Below, in pieces: positions 1-8,987 of a stretch of 64,000 nucleotides of DNA. The position numbers and the translations under genes are program-made. The DNA lies in assembly GCF_002188635.1 (NCBI RefSeq), contig NZ_NINX01000021.1, forward strand, positions 62,001 through 126,000. Direction: 5' to 3'. The DNA comes from Pigmentiphaga sp. NML030171 (GTDB taxonomy: Bacteria; Pseudomonadota; Gammaproteobacteria; Burkholderiales; Burkholderiaceae_B). The notes under the pieces are model-generated. The model was not told the origin of the DNA and ran no database searches. It saw nothing but the letters and a program-made list of their open reading frames with translations. The number at the start of each line of letters is the position of its first letter. The first letter of the stretch is position 1.

Positions 1-461
1 AAGAGCAGCGCTACACCGCCGCCCACCATCCCTTCACCTCGCCCAAGGACGGCCACGAGGACCTGCTGGAAACCGATCCCGGCGCCTGCCTGGCCAAGGC
101 CTACGACATGGTGCTGAACGGCTGGGAAATCGGCGGCGGCTCGGTTCGTATCCACCGCGAGGAAGTGCAGAGCAAGGTGTTCCGCGCGTTGAAGATCGAT
201 GCCGAGGAAGCCCAGGTCAAGTTCGGCTTCCTGCTGGACGCGCTGCAATACGGCGCGCCTCCGCACGGCGGCATCGCCTTCGGCCTGGACCGCATCGTCA
301 CGATGATGGCCGGCGCCGAGTCCATCCGCGACGTGATCGCCTTCCCCAAGACCCAGCGCGCCCAGTGCCTGCTGACCGGCGCGCCGTCGGAGGTGGACGA
401 GAAGCAGCTGCGCGAACTGCACGTGCGCCTGCGCGCCGCCGAGGTCAAGACGGCGCAGTAA
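1..461 (+). CDS. aspS: Aspartyl-tRNA synthetase, C-terminal part (5' end outside window)
   Basis: Class II aminoacyl-tRNA synthetase that charges tRNA(Asp) (or Asp/Asn) in the cytosol. Only the last ~152 codons are present; the frame is open from base 3. Visible are HHPFTSPK near the left edge and the class II motif 3 GGIAFGLDR around bases 267-293, which binds ATP. The C-terminus, rich in charged residues, ends in TAA at 459-461 and is followed by a strong terminator. Identification rests on these two motifs and is firm; the gene is 5'-truncated only by the window edge. Confidence 0.97.
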   Translation, partial: EQRYTAAHHPFTSPKDGHEDLLETDPGACLAKAYDMVLNGWEIGGGSVRIHREEVQSKVFRALKIDAEEAQVKFGFLLDALQYGAPPHGGIAFGLDRIVTMMAGAESIRDVIAFPKTQRAQCLLTGAPSEVDEKQLRELHVRLRAAEVKTAQ

Positions 462-489
462 GCGGCCGGCTTCGCCGCACGCCATCCGG

Positions 490-519
490 GCCCCGCTTCG
501 CAAGAGGCGGGGCTTTTTT
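490..519 (+). terminator. Rho-independent terminator of aspS
   Basis: A 10-bp GC-rich stem (490-499 with 504-513, one G:T pair) closed by a GCAA tetraloop and followed directly by six T. It lies 28 bp after the aspS stop codon. This is the cleanest intrinsic terminator in the window. Confidence 0.93.
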
Positions 520-582
520 CATCGCCGGACCGTCGCCAGGATGAAAAGGCCCCCTTGGGGGGCGGCGCCGCCGCGAAGCGGC
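515..582. repeat. GC-rich intergenic repeat, family 2, copy A
   Basis: It begins with TTTTTCATCGCCGG and continues into a palindromic GGCGCCGCCGCG/AAGCGGC block. A related arrangement occurs at 10451-10500. It sits directly 3' of the regulator gene ending at 585. The resemblance is partial, so family membership is tentative. Confidence 0.35.
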
Positions 583-584
583 AC

Positions 585-1208
585 CTACACCTTGTGGATG
601 CGGTACACGCAGCGGCCGCCTCCCGCCAGCAGGTGCTGCTCGCGCGCCACTTGCGTGTCCTTGCCCGCGATCTCCTGGAACAACTGCAGTTCCGAGCGGC
701 AGAAACCCTGGCATGCCTGCGCCGCCGCGCAGATCGGGCAATGGTCCTCCACCAGCAGCCAGTCGGCGCCGTCGCGTTCCACTCTCGCCATGTAGCCCTC
801 GTTGGAGCGGACCTGCGCCAGCTGGCGCAGGCGTTCCTCCAGGCTCTTGCCGTCGCACGCCGCCGCATAGGCGGCCCTGGCTTCGGCTTCGCGCTTGGCA
901 ATCAGGCGGTCCAGTCCTTCCTCGCCGAACAACTGCCGGATCGAGTCGATCAACTGCGTCGTCAACTGGGCGTGCGTATCGGGAAAACGACGATTGCCCG
1001 CCTCGGTCAGGACCCAGTCCTGGCGCGGCCGGCCGGCACCCGCCGCGGGCTGCTGGCGGCCCTCGACCAGGCCTGCCGCCACGAGCTTCTGCACTTGCTG
1101 GCGCGCGGCTTCGGTGGTCAGGTCCAGCTTGCGGGCGAGGGTGGCGGTGGAGACCGGCCCATGGGTCTTGATGAAGAACAGGATGCGATCGGCGGTGGGG
1201 AATACCAT
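585..1208 (-). CDS. SufR/COG2345-type winged-helix regulator with C-terminal cysteine cluster
   Basis: A 207-residue DNA-binding regulator. Residues ~8-50 form a winged helix (RILFFIKTHG..., TTEAARQQVQKLV). The C-terminal half carries cysteines at about 157, 160, 166, 170 and 200 in the HCPIC/ACQGFC region. This layout is typical of the SufR-like family, in which cysteines hold a redox-sensitive iron-sulfur cluster. It is divergent from the RND efflux operon, and an 11-bp perfect inverted repeat lies between them (1225-1265). I therefore infer that it represses or activates the pump and itself in response to redox or a redox-active drug. The ligand is not shown by the sequence. Confidence 0.82.
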   Translation of the reverse strand: MVFPTADRILFFIKTHGPVSTATLARKLDLTTEAARQQVQKLVAAGLVEGRQQPAAGAGRPRQDWVLTEAGNRRFPDTHAQLTTQLIDSIRQLFGEEGLDRLIAKREAEARAAYAAACDGKSLEERLRQLAQVRSNEGYMARVERDGADWLLVEDHCPICAAAQACQGFCRSELQLFQEIAGKDTQVAREQHLLAGGGRCVYRIHKV

Positions 1209-1224
1209 TCAATTTTCCAAGGTC

Positions 1225-1265
1225 TTTCTTGCATAAATAAAAGACGCTCTCTAATATGCAAGAAA
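1225..1265. promoter_or_regulatory. Probable operator: 11-bp perfect inverted repeat
   Basis: TTTCTTGCATA (1225-1235) and TATGCAAGAAA (1255-1265) are exact reverse complements, 30 bp apart centre to centre, about three helical turns. The right arm runs into a 12-bp palindrome AAGAAATTTCTT (1260-1271). A -10-like GATAAT follows at 1273-1278 for the efflux operon. The region also covers where the divergent regulator's promoter must lie, so it is a good candidate site for the 585-1208 regulator. Confidence 0.6.
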
Positions 1266-1379
1266 TTTCTTTGATAATAGGCCCTGCCGGTCCCGTTGTC
1301 GAGGAATCCGGCTTGCGTTCGCGTTCCCGGGTTCTCCGGCCGTGTCCGAACGGGCCTCTCCTCCTTCAAGGTCCGCATC

Positions 1380-2486
1380 ATGCGCAAGAAAATCCTGGTG
1401 GGCACGGCGATACTGGCCGCCGTCGTCCTGGCCGGCGTGCGCGTCGCCGCATCGGGCGGCGACGAGCCTCCCCCCGCCGCCTATCCCGCGCCCAAGGTGG
1501 CGGTCGCCAGCGTGCAGCGAGCCCGATTGCCCCGGGTCTACGTGGGCGTCGGCGAACTGGAGGCGGTGCGCCAGGTCCTCCTGGCCACCGAAGCGGGCGG
1601 GCGCATCACGCGTATCGCGTTCGAGTCGGGCCAGCGGGTCAAGGCCGGGCAGGTGCTGGTGCAGCTGAACGACGCACCCGAGCAGGCCGAGGCGCGTCGC
1701 CTGGAGGCGCAGTTGCGCAATGCCGAACTCCAGCACGCCCGCGTGCTGCGGCTGCTGGAGGAGGATGCCGCCACGCGCGAACAGCTCGACAACGCCCGTG
1801 CCGCGCGGGACATGGCGCAGGGAGAACTGCAGCGGGTCCAGGCCCTGATCGCGCAGAAGACGGTGCGCGCGCCCTTCGACGGCGTGCTGGGCCTGCGCCG
1901 CGTCCATGCCGGCCAGTACCTGAACGTCGCCGATCCCATCGCATCCCTGGTCGATGCCGCGTCGCTGCGGGCCAACTTCTCGCTGGACGAACAGGCCGTT
2001 CCACGGCTGCGTGCCGGCCAGCCCGTGGAGGTGCTGGTGGACGCCTATCCGGGCCGGCGCTTTCGCGCCACGATCAACGCGATCGATCCGATGATCTCGC
2101 GTTCGCGCACCGTGCGGGTCCAGGCAACCCTGCCCAATCCGGAAGGCGCGTTGAAGGCGGGCATGTACGCGAGCGTCAGGGTCGAGCGCCAGGACGGCCC
2201 GGCCTCGGTGCTGGCGGTGCCCGAGACCGCGGTCACCTATACCGCCTACGGCGATACCGTGTTCGTCGTGCAGGACGCGCCGGGCAAGGGGCTGGTGGCC
2301 AAGCGGGTGGCGGTCAAGGTGGGCGCGCGCCACGAAGGCCTGGTCGAGATCGAAGAGGGCTTGCGCGAAAGTGATCGCGTGGTCACTTCGGGCCAGCTCA
2401 AGCTGAACGACGGGATGCCGGTGGAGCCGAGCGCGGGCGATACGCTGCGCGAGACGGTGTCCGCCACGCGCGTCTCCGGCATCTGA
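1380..2486 (+). CDS. RND efflux periplasmic adaptor (membrane fusion protein)
   Basis: A 368-residue HlyD-like adaptor that bridges the inner-membrane RND pump and the outer-membrane channel. An N-terminal hydrophobic segment (~4-22) would act as signal or anchor. Then come a split biotinyl-lipoyl domain (GGRITRIAFESGQRVKAGQ and VRAPFDGVLG), an alpha-hairpin coiled coil between them (EARRLEAQLRNAELQ...), and a beta-barrel. The start at 1380 (MRKKILVG) is preferred to an in-frame codon 28 residues upstream because it begins with the hydrophobic segment. The pump gene starts 13 bp downstream, so they are one operon. Confidence 0.9.
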   Translation: MRKKILVGTAILAAVVLAGVRVAASGGDEPPPAAYPAPKVAVASVQRARLPRVYVGVGELEAVRQVLLATEAGGRITRIAFESGQRVKAGQVLVQLNDAPEQAEARRLEAQLRNAELQHARVLRLLEEDAATREQLDNARAARDMAQGELQRVQALIAQKTVRAPFDGVLGLRRVHAGQYLNVADPIASLVDAASLRANFSLDEQAVPRLRAGQPVEVLVDAYPGRRFRATINAIDPMISRSRTVRVQATLPNPEGALKAGMYASVRVERQDGPASVLAVPETAVTYTAYGDTVFVVQDAPGKGLVAKRVAVKVGARHEGLVEIEEGLRESDRVVTSGQLKLNDGMPVEPSAGDTLRETVSATRVSGI

Positions 2487-2499
2487 ACCGGGTGCCGCC

Positions 2500-5400
2500 A
2501 TGACGTTCACCGACGTATTCGTCCGCCGCCCGGTCCTGGCCCTGGTGGTGAGCGCGCTCATCCTGCTGCTGGGCCTGTTGTCCCTGACCCGGCTGCCGAT
2601 CCGCCAGTATCCGCTGCTGGAGAGTTCCACCGTCACCATCACGACCGAATATCCCGGCGCTTCCGCCGAGCTGATGCAGGGCTTCGTCACGCAGCCCATC
2701 GCCCAGGCCGTGTCCTCGGTGGAAGGCATCGACTACCTGTCCTCGTCCTCGGTCCAGGGCCGCAGCGTCGTGACGGTGCGCATGGAGCTGAACCGCGATT
2801 CCACGCAGGCCCTGGCCGAGGTCATGGCCAAGGTCAACCAGGTGCGCTATCGGCTGCCCGAGCAGGCCTACGATCCGGTGATCGAACGGTCGGCCGGCGA
2901 GTCCACCGACGTGGCCTATGTCGGCTTCGCCAGCGACACGCTGTCGATGCCGGCCCTGAGCGACTATGTGCGGCGGGTGGTGGAACCGAAGTTCTCCGGC
3001 ATCGAGGGGGTGGCCAAGGTCTCGGTCTACGGCGGGCAGCGGCTGGCGATGCGCCTGTGGCTGGATCCCGACCGGCTGGCCGGCCGCGGCCTGACCGCGG
3101 CGGACGTGGCCGAGGCGGTACGGCGCAACAACTACCAGGCGGCGCCCGGCAAGGTGAAGGGCATGTACGTGATCGCCAACGTCCGGGTCAATACCGATCT
3201 CATCAGCGTCGAGGAATTCCGCGACATGGTGGTCCACAGCGGCGCCGACGGACTGGTGCGGCTGCGCGACGTCGGTACCGTGGAACTGGGCGCGGCCTCG
3301 ACCGAGAGCAGCGCCACCATGGACGGCACGCCGGCGATCTTCGTGGGCCTGGCCTCGACGCCGTCCGGCAACCCGCTGGTGATCGTGGACGGCATACGCA
3401 AGCAACTGGCCGAGATCGACAAGACGCTGCCGCCCGGCGTGCACGCGCGGCTGGCATTCGAGACCTCGCGCTTCATCAAGGCCTCCATCGACGAGGTCGT
3501 GCACACATTGATCGAGGCGCTGGTCATCGTGGTGGCGGTGATCTTCCTGTGCCTGGGGTCGCTGCGCACGGTGCTGGTGCCGATCGCCACCATCCCGCTG
3601 TCCATGCTGGGCGCGGCGGCGCTGATGCTGGCCTTCGGGTTCAGCGTGAACCTGCTGACGCTGCTGGCCATGGTGCTGGCCATCGGACTCGTGGTGGACG
3701 ATGCCATCGTGGTGGTCGAGAACGTCCACCGGCACATCGAGGAAGGGCGTTCGCCCGCCGCGGCCGCGCTGATCGGCGCGCGCGAAGTGGCGGGTCCGGT
3801 CATCGCGATGACGTTGACCCTGGCGGCCGTGTACGCCCCCATCGGCCTGATGGGCGGGCTGACCGGCGCCCTGTTCAAGGAGTTCGCTTTCACGCTGGCC
3901 GGCTCGGTGGTGGTGTCCGGCGTGATCGCGCTGACGCTGTCCCCGGTGATGAGCTCATTCCTGCTGCCCGCGCAGCAGAACGAGGGACGCATGGCGCGGC
4001 TGGCCGAGCGTTTCTTCGGCGGCCTGACGCGCGGCTACGCGGCGGTGCTGCAACGTTCGCTGCGGCACCGCTGGGTAACCGGCGCGCTGGCGCTGGCGGT
4101 CTGCGTGAGCCTGCCGGTGCTGTATTCGATGCCGCAGCGCGAACTGGCACCGGTGGAGGACCAGGCCAGCGTGCTGACCGCGGTCAAGTCGCCGCAGTAT
4201 GCCAACCTCGATTACGTCGAACACTACTCGCGCAAGCTGGACGACATCTACAAGAGCCTGCCCGAAACCACGGGGCGCTGGATCATCAACGGCAGCGACG
4301 GGCTGGCCTCCAGCATCGGCGGCATCGACCTGTCGGCGTGGGGCGAGCGCGAGCGGTCGGGGGCCGAGGTCCAGTCGGCGCTGCAGGCGGCCGTGAACGA
4401 CGTCGAGGGCAGCAGCATCTTCGCGTTCCAGTTGCCTGCGCTGCCCGGCTCCACCGGGGGACTGCCGGTGCAGATGGTGTTGCGCAGTTCAATGGACTAC
4501 CGCACGCTGTTCGACGCCATGGAAGACATCAAGCAGCGGGCGCGCCAGAGCGGCCTGTTCGTGGTGGTGGACAGCGACCTCGACTACAACAACCCCGTCG
4601 TGCAGGTGAAGGTGGATCGCGCCAAGGCGAACAGCCTGGGCATAGGCATGCGCGACATCGGCGAATCGCTGGCGGTGCTGGTGGGCGAGAACTACGTCAA
4701 CCGCTTCGGCCTGGACGGCCGTTCGTACGACGTGATCCCGCAAAGCACGCGCGAGCGGCGGCTCACGCCCGAGGCCCTGGCGCTCCAGTACGTGCGCACC
4801 GCCGACGGCGACCTCGTGCCGCTGTCGGCGGTGGTCGCGGTGTCGGTGCAGGTCGAGCCCAACAAGCTGACCCAGTTCGACCAGCAGAACTCGGCCACCT
4901 TCCAGGCCATTCCCGCGCCTGGCGTGACGCTGGGCGACGCGGTGGCGTTCCTGGAGTCGGTCGCGGCGAGCCTGCCTGCCGACTTCAGCCACGATTGGCA
5001 ATCGGACGCCCGCCAGTACAAGCAGGAGGGCAATGCGCTGGCGCTGGCCTTCGCCGCGGCGCTGATCGTCATCTACCTGGTGCTGGCGGCCCAGTACGAA
5101 AGCCTGGTCGATCCGCTGGTCATCCTGATCACCGTGCCGCTGTCCATCTGCGGCGCGCTGGTGCCGCTGGCGCTGGGCGGGGCCACGCTCAACATCTATA
5201 CGCAGATCGGGCTGGTGACGCTGATCGGCCTGATCAGCAAGCACGGCATCCTGATGGTGGAGTTCGCCAACGAGCTGCGTGCCGCCGAAGGGCTCACGCC
5301 CATCGAGGCCGTGCTGCGCGCCGCGCAGATCCGCCTGCGGCCCATCCTGATGACCACGGCCGCCATGGTGTTCGGGCTGCTGCCGCTGCTGGGCGCCTCC

Positions 5401-5586
5401 GGCGCGGGCGCGCAAAGCCGCTTCGGCCTGGGCATCGTCATCGTCTGCGGCATGGTGGTGGGCACGCTGTTCACCCTGTTCGTGCTGCCCACCGTCTATT
5501 CGCTGCTGGCCCGCGACCACGCCACCGGCGCAGCGCGCCGGCGCGAGCTGGCCGAGGCCGGCGCCGCCGCGCCGCAGGCGCACTGA
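2500..5586 (+). CDS. RND (HAE1) multidrug efflux permease
   Basis: A 1028-residue inner-membrane proton-driven exporter of the AcrB/MexB class. Full length with two repeats of six membrane segments and two large periplasmic loops. The proton-relay aspartates are D400-D401 in GLVVDDAIVVVEN, and the partner lysine is about K914 in LISKHGILMVEF. N-terminus FVRRPVLALVVSALILL is typical. It lies between adaptor and outer-membrane channel genes, completing a tripartite pump. Substrates cannot be told from sequence; organic or redox-active toxicants are plausible given the regulator. Confidence 0.95.
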   Translation: MTFTDVFVRRPVLALVVSALILLLGLLSLTRLPIRQYPLLESSTVTITTEYPGASAELMQGFVTQPIAQAVSSVEGIDYLSSSSVQGRSVVTVRMELNRDSTQALAEVMAKVNQVRYRLPEQAYDPVIERSAGESTDVAYVGFASDTLSMPALSDYVRRVVEPKFSGIEGVAKVSVYGGQRLAMRLWLDPDRLAGRGLTAADVAEAVRRNNYQAAPGKVKGMYVIANVRVNTDLISVEEFRDMVVHSGADGLVRLRDVGTVELGAASTESSATMDGTPAIFVGLASTPSGNPLVIVDGIRKQLAEIDKTLPPGVHARLAFETSRFIKASIDEVVHTLIEALVIVVAVIFLCLGSLRTVLVPIATIPLSMLGAAALMLAFGFSVNLLTLLAMVLAIGLVVDDAIVVVENVHRHIEEGRSPAAAALIGAREVAGPVIAMTLTLAAVYAPIGLMGGLTGALFKEFAFTLAGSVVVSGVIALTLSPVMSSFLLPAQQNEGRMARLAERFFGGLTRGYAAVLQRSLRHRWVTGALALAVCVSLPVLYSMPQRELAPVEDQASVLTAVKSPQYANLDYVEHYSRKLDDIYKSLPETTGRWIINGSDGLASSIGGIDLSAWGERERSGAEVQSALQAAVNDVEGSSIFAFQLPALPGSTGGLPVQMVLRSSMDYRTLFDAMEDIKQRARQSGLFVVVDSDLDYNNPVVQVKVDRAKANSLGIGMRDIGESLAVLVGENYVNRFGLDGRSYDVIPQSTRERRLTPEALALQYVRTADGDLVPLSAVVAVSVQVEPNKLTQFDQQNSATFQAIPAPGVTLGDAVAFLESVAASLPADFSHDWQSDARQYKQEGNALALAFAAALIVIYLVLAAQYESLVDPLVILITVPLSICGALVPLALGGATLNIYTQIGLVTLIGLISKHGILMVEFANELRAAEGLTPIEAVLRAAQIRLRPILMTTAAMVFGLLPLLGASGAGAQSRFGLGIVIVCGMVVGTLFTLFVLPTVYSLLARDHATGAARRRELAEAGAAAPQAH

Positions 5587-5596
5587 GGAGCATCGC

Positions 5597-7009
5597 ATGT
5601 ACAAGCAACCTGTCATGCCCGCCATGCTGGCCATGGCGGCACTGATCGCCGGATGCGCCGTCGGGCCCCGCTACGAGGCGCCGCAGGTGGCCCCGATTGC
5701 GCTGGCCAGCCCCGAGCAGGCCCGGTTCGCCGCCGAGCCTTCCACGGCGCCCTGGTGGTCGTTCTTCGACGATCCCGCGCTGGAACGCCTGATCGCCGCC
5801 GCGCTGGAACACAACCACGATGTCCGCCAGGCCTATGCCAGCCTGCAAGGCGCGCGGGCGATGTACGACGAGCGCGAGCTGGACCGCTATCCCGCCGTTA
5901 CCGCGCAGGCCGCCTGGCGCCGCGGCGTCCAGCAGCAGGCCATGGCCACGGGCGATCCCGAGCGCAAGCCCTTCGAGAACTTCCGCGCCGGGTTCGATGC
6001 GCAGTGGGAAATCGACCTGTTCGGCCGCCTGGCCCACCTGGCCGCGTCGGCCCAGGCGCAGGCCGATGCGGCGCGGGCGGACCTGGACCGCGTGCGGCTG
6101 GCCATCGCCGCCGACGTCGCCCGTTATCACTACGAGTACCAGGGCTTGCAGCGCCGCCTGGATGTCGCGCGGGCCCAGGCCGAGAGCTGGCGCCAGACGG
6201 TGCGGCTGGTGGACGCCAGCGTCCGCGCCGGCAGCGGACTGCGGGAGGATCTGGAAAACGCGCGCGCCAACCTGGCCCGCAGCGAGGCGGCCATCGCGCC
6301 GCTGTGGGCGGCCAGCCAGGAGACCCGCTACCGGCTGGACGTGCTGCTGGGGCGGCGGCCGGGCGAGACGGCTGCGCCGGCCGATGCCGGCAGGCAGGCT
6401 CCGCTGGTGGGCCGCCTGCCGCTGGGAGACGTTGATGCGCTGATCCGCAACCGGCCCGATGTGGTGCGCGCCGAAAGACTGCTTGCCGCCAGCACCGAAA
6501 ACGAGGGCGCGGCTACCGCCGACCTCTATCCGCGTGTGAGCCTGGGCGGGTTCATCGGTTTCTTCGCACTGCGCGGCGGCGACCTCGGCGGCGCCGCGCG
6601 GGCGTTCGAAGTCGCGCCCACCGTCGACTGGCCGGCGTTCCGGCTGGGCAGCGCCCGCGCACGCCTGCGCGCCGCTCACGCGCAGTCGACCGGCGCGCAG
6701 GCGCGCTACGAGCAGACGCTGCTGCTGGCGCAGGAAGAGGTCGAGGGGGCGTTGACGCGGCTGGCCCGCCAGCAGGAGCGCCTGGCCGCGCTGGCGCGCT
6801 CCGCGGAGCATGCGCGCGCCGGACTGGAGATCGCCACGCGGCGCTACCGGGCCGGCGCGGGGCCGTATCTGGCCGTGCTGGAGAACCAGCGCAGCTACTA
6901 CCAGATCAGCCAGGAGGCCACGGAAGCGGAGACCGCCTCGTACGTGAACGCGGTGGCCCTGTACAAGGCCCTGGGCTGGGGCATGGGCACGGACGGAGGA
7001 AATTCATGA
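5597..7009 (+). CDS. NodT/OprM-type outer-membrane efflux lipoprotein
   Basis: A 470-residue TolC-like channel subunit. It has a lipoprotein signal with lipobox LIAGC (Cys about residue 20), then the family hallmark WWSFFDDPALERLI and two repeats of long amphipathic helices and beta-strands. A GAGGAG ribosome binding site lies just upstream, overlapping the pump stop region. Its stop codon overlaps the next start (ATGA at 7006-7009), so the MFS gene is translationally coupled. It forms the exit duct of the tripartite pump. Confidence 0.93.
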   Translation: MYKQPVMPAMLAMAALIAGCAVGPRYEAPQVAPIALASPEQARFAAEPSTAPWWSFFDDPALERLIAAALEHNHDVRQAYASLQGARAMYDERELDRYPAVTAQAAWRRGVQQQAMATGDPERKPFENFRAGFDAQWEIDLFGRLAHLAASAQAQADAARADLDRVRLAIAADVARYHYEYQGLQRRLDVARAQAESWRQTVRLVDASVRAGSGLREDLENARANLARSEAAIAPLWAASQETRYRLDVLLGRRPGETAAPADAGRQAPLVGRLPLGDVDALIRNRPDVVRAERLLAASTENEGAATADLYPRVSLGGFIGFFALRGGDLGGAARAFEVAPTVDWPAFRLGSARARLRAAHAQSTGAQARYEQTLLLAQEEVEGALTRLARQQERLAALARSAEHARAGLEIATRRYRAGAGPYLAVLENQRSYYQISQEATEAETASYVNAVALYKALGWGMGTDGGNS

Positions 7010-8430
7010 GCGCATCGACCTTGCCCGAGGCTTCCTGGGGCGAACTGCTCCATGGCCGCAACGCGTTGCGGTCCATCGCGCTGGCCGGCGGCGTCGCGCT
7101 GCATGCCATCAACGTCTACGTCGTGACCACCATCCTGCCCAGCATGATCGCCGACATAGGCGGCCTGGAGTACTACGCCTGGAACACTTCGCTGTTCGTC
7201 GTCGCGTCCATAGTCGGGTCGGCGCTGTCTGCCCGCCTGCTGGAACTGCTGGGTCCTCGCGGCGCCTACCTGCTGGCGCTTTGCGCCTTCGCGGCGGGGT
7301 CGGCGTGGTGCGCGTTGTCCCCGTCCATGCCCAGCCTGTTGGCCGCGAGAACGGTGCAGGGCTTCGGCGGCGGCGTGTTGCTCGCGCTGAGCTATGCGCT
7401 GATCCGCCAGGTGTTCGAGGCGCGGCTGTGGCCACGGGCCATGGGCCTGGTGTCGGGCATGTGGGGCGTGGCGACGCTGTGCGGCCCGGCGGTGGGCGGG
7501 CTGTTCGCCGGGCAAGGGCACTGGCGCTGGGCCTTCTGGTCGCTGATCCCGGTGGCCGCCGTGCTGGCCGCGATCGTATCCGTCCAGTTGCCGGGCCGGA
7601 GCCGTTCCGCCGGCGACACTGGCATGCGGCCGCCCTACGCGACCATAGGCCTCCTGGTGGTATCGGTGCTGGCCGTGTCCCTGGGCAGTCTCAGCACCAG
7701 CGCCGCGTGGAACCTGGCCGGCGTGGCGGCGGGTTGCGTGCTGGCCGTGGGCATCGCGGCGATCGACCGGCGCGCGGCCGCGCGGCTGCTGCCGGCTGGC
7801 GCATATTCGCTGTCGGCGCGGCTGGGCCTCCTGTATGCGCTGATGAGTCTGCTGGTGGTCGGCATCACGACCGAGATATTCGTGCCGTACTTCCTGCAGG
7901 TCATCCACGGAATGACGCCGCTCGCCGCCGGTTACCTCACCGCCGTCATGGCCGGCGGCTGGACGCTGGGTTCGGTGGGCAGCGCCGGCCGGCGCGGCGC
8001 CGCGGCCGACCGGATGGTGCGGGCCGGCCCTTGGATCAGCCTGGGCGCGCTGGTGGCCATGGCGGTCCTGACGCCACGTGCCGGGTGGCTGGAGGGCGTG
8101 CCCGGACTGGCGCTGTATTGCCTGGCGCTGGCGGGCGTGGGGCTGGGCATAGGGGTGGGCTGGCCGCACCTGCTGACGCGGCTATTCGTCGCGGCGCCGC
8201 CGGGGGAAGAAAACCTGGCCTCGGCATCCATCACCACGGTGCAGTTGTACGCCATGTCGCTGGCCTCGGCGCTGGCCGGCATGGTGGCGAACGCGGCCGG
8301 ATTGGCCGATCCGGGCGGCGTGGCCGGCGCCCAGCGGGCCGCCCTCTGGCTGTTCGGCACTTTCGCCATCGCGCCCGCGCTGGCCGTGCTCCTGTCGCGC
8401 CGCGTGGCCGGACGGCAGGAGACGGCGTAA
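7006..8430 (+). CDS. MFS exporter, fourth gene of the RND operon
   Basis: A 474-residue DHA2-like major facilitator with about 14 hydrophobic segments. It shows the family pattern VYVVTTILPSMIADIGG near residue 38 and RTVQGFGGG near residue 118. Start ATG overlaps the stop of the outer-membrane lipoprotein gene. An MFS transporter added to a complete RND tripartite set is less usual. It may export the same compounds across the inner membrane, handing them to the RND pump, but this is inference. Confidence 0.88.
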   Translation: MSASTLPEASWGELLHGRNALRSIALAGGVALHAINVYVVTTILPSMIADIGGLEYYAWNTSLFVVASIVGSALSARLLELLGPRGAYLLALCAFAAGSAWCALSPSMPSLLAARTVQGFGGGVLLALSYALIRQVFEARLWPRAMGLVSGMWGVATLCGPAVGGLFAGQGHWRWAFWSLIPVAAVLAAIVSVQLPGRSRSAGDTGMRPPYATIGLLVVSVLAVSLGSLSTSAAWNLAGVAAGCVLAVGIAAIDRRAAARLLPAGAYSLSARLGLLYALMSLLVVGITTEIFVPYFLQVIHGMTPLAAGYLTAVMAGGWTLGSVGSAGRRGAAADRMVRAGPWISLGALVAMAVLTPRAGWLEGVPGLALYCLALAGVGLGIGVGWPHLLTRLFVAAPPGEENLASASITTVQLYAMSLASALAGMVANAAGLADPGGVAGAQRAALWLFGTFAIAPALAVLLSRRVAGRQETA

Positions 8431-8433
8431 GGA

Positions 8434-8862
8434 CTACGGGGGATTCAGTTCCGAGTCCTGCCACGGGTCGTAGCTCCCGAAGTGCCAGACATAGCCTTCG
8501 GGATCGGCGAGCGTATAGCCCTTGCCGCCGTAATCTTCCTCCTGGATGGGGCGCACGATGCGGGCACCGGCCTTGATGGCGGTGGCGTAGTGCGCGTCGG
8601 GATCGGCGACGACGACGTAGGGCGTCTGGGTCTGCCGGCCGCCGATGTCGGCCGGCAGGGCGGTAAGCTGGCGCATGAGTTCGCTCGTACCCGAGCCGAG
8701 CATGATCATGCCGTCTCCCAGGGTGAGCTGGGCATGGGCGATGGTTCCGCCGTCCCCGGGCACCACCAGGTGCTGGGTGAAGCCGAAGGCCTGGCACAGC
8801 CAGTCGATGGCGGCGGGGGCATCGCGGTAGACCAGGCAAGGCATGATGGAGGTGCGTGTCAT
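8434..8862 (-). CDS. VOC (glyoxalase/bleomycin resistance) family protein
   Basis: A 142-residue protein with the two-module beta-alpha-beta-beta-beta fold of the vicinal oxygen chelate superfamily. MPCLVYRDAPAAIDWLCQAFGF is the usual opening, and DPEGYVWHFGSY near the end contributes a typical metal-site histidine region. It resembles the PhnB/YfcA-like group. Its stop codon is only 3 bp from the end of the convergent MFS gene. Substrate unknown. Confidence 0.8.
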   Translation of the reverse strand: MTRTSIMPCLVYRDAPAAIDWLCQAFGFTQHLVVPGDGGTIAHAQLTLGDGMIMLGSGTSELMRQLTALPADIGGRQTQTPYVVVADPDAHYATAIKAGARIVRPIQEEDYGGKGYTLADPEGYVWHFGSYDPWQDSELNPP

Positions 8863-8987
8863 GGGCGGTCTCCTGGCAGGCAGGCGTCGGAACGTACGAA
8901 AACCGTAGCATGGCATGCGCGCGATGGACAAGGCGCCGCGCCGCCCGCATCGTTTCCGGGGATGTCCGTGCCAGCCGGCGGGCGGCG

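Noticed and set aside
3057-5645. An 862-residue plus-strand open frame inside the RND pump gene
   Set aside because: Arg/Gly/Ala-rich out-of-frame translation without domains; the pump frame is intact.
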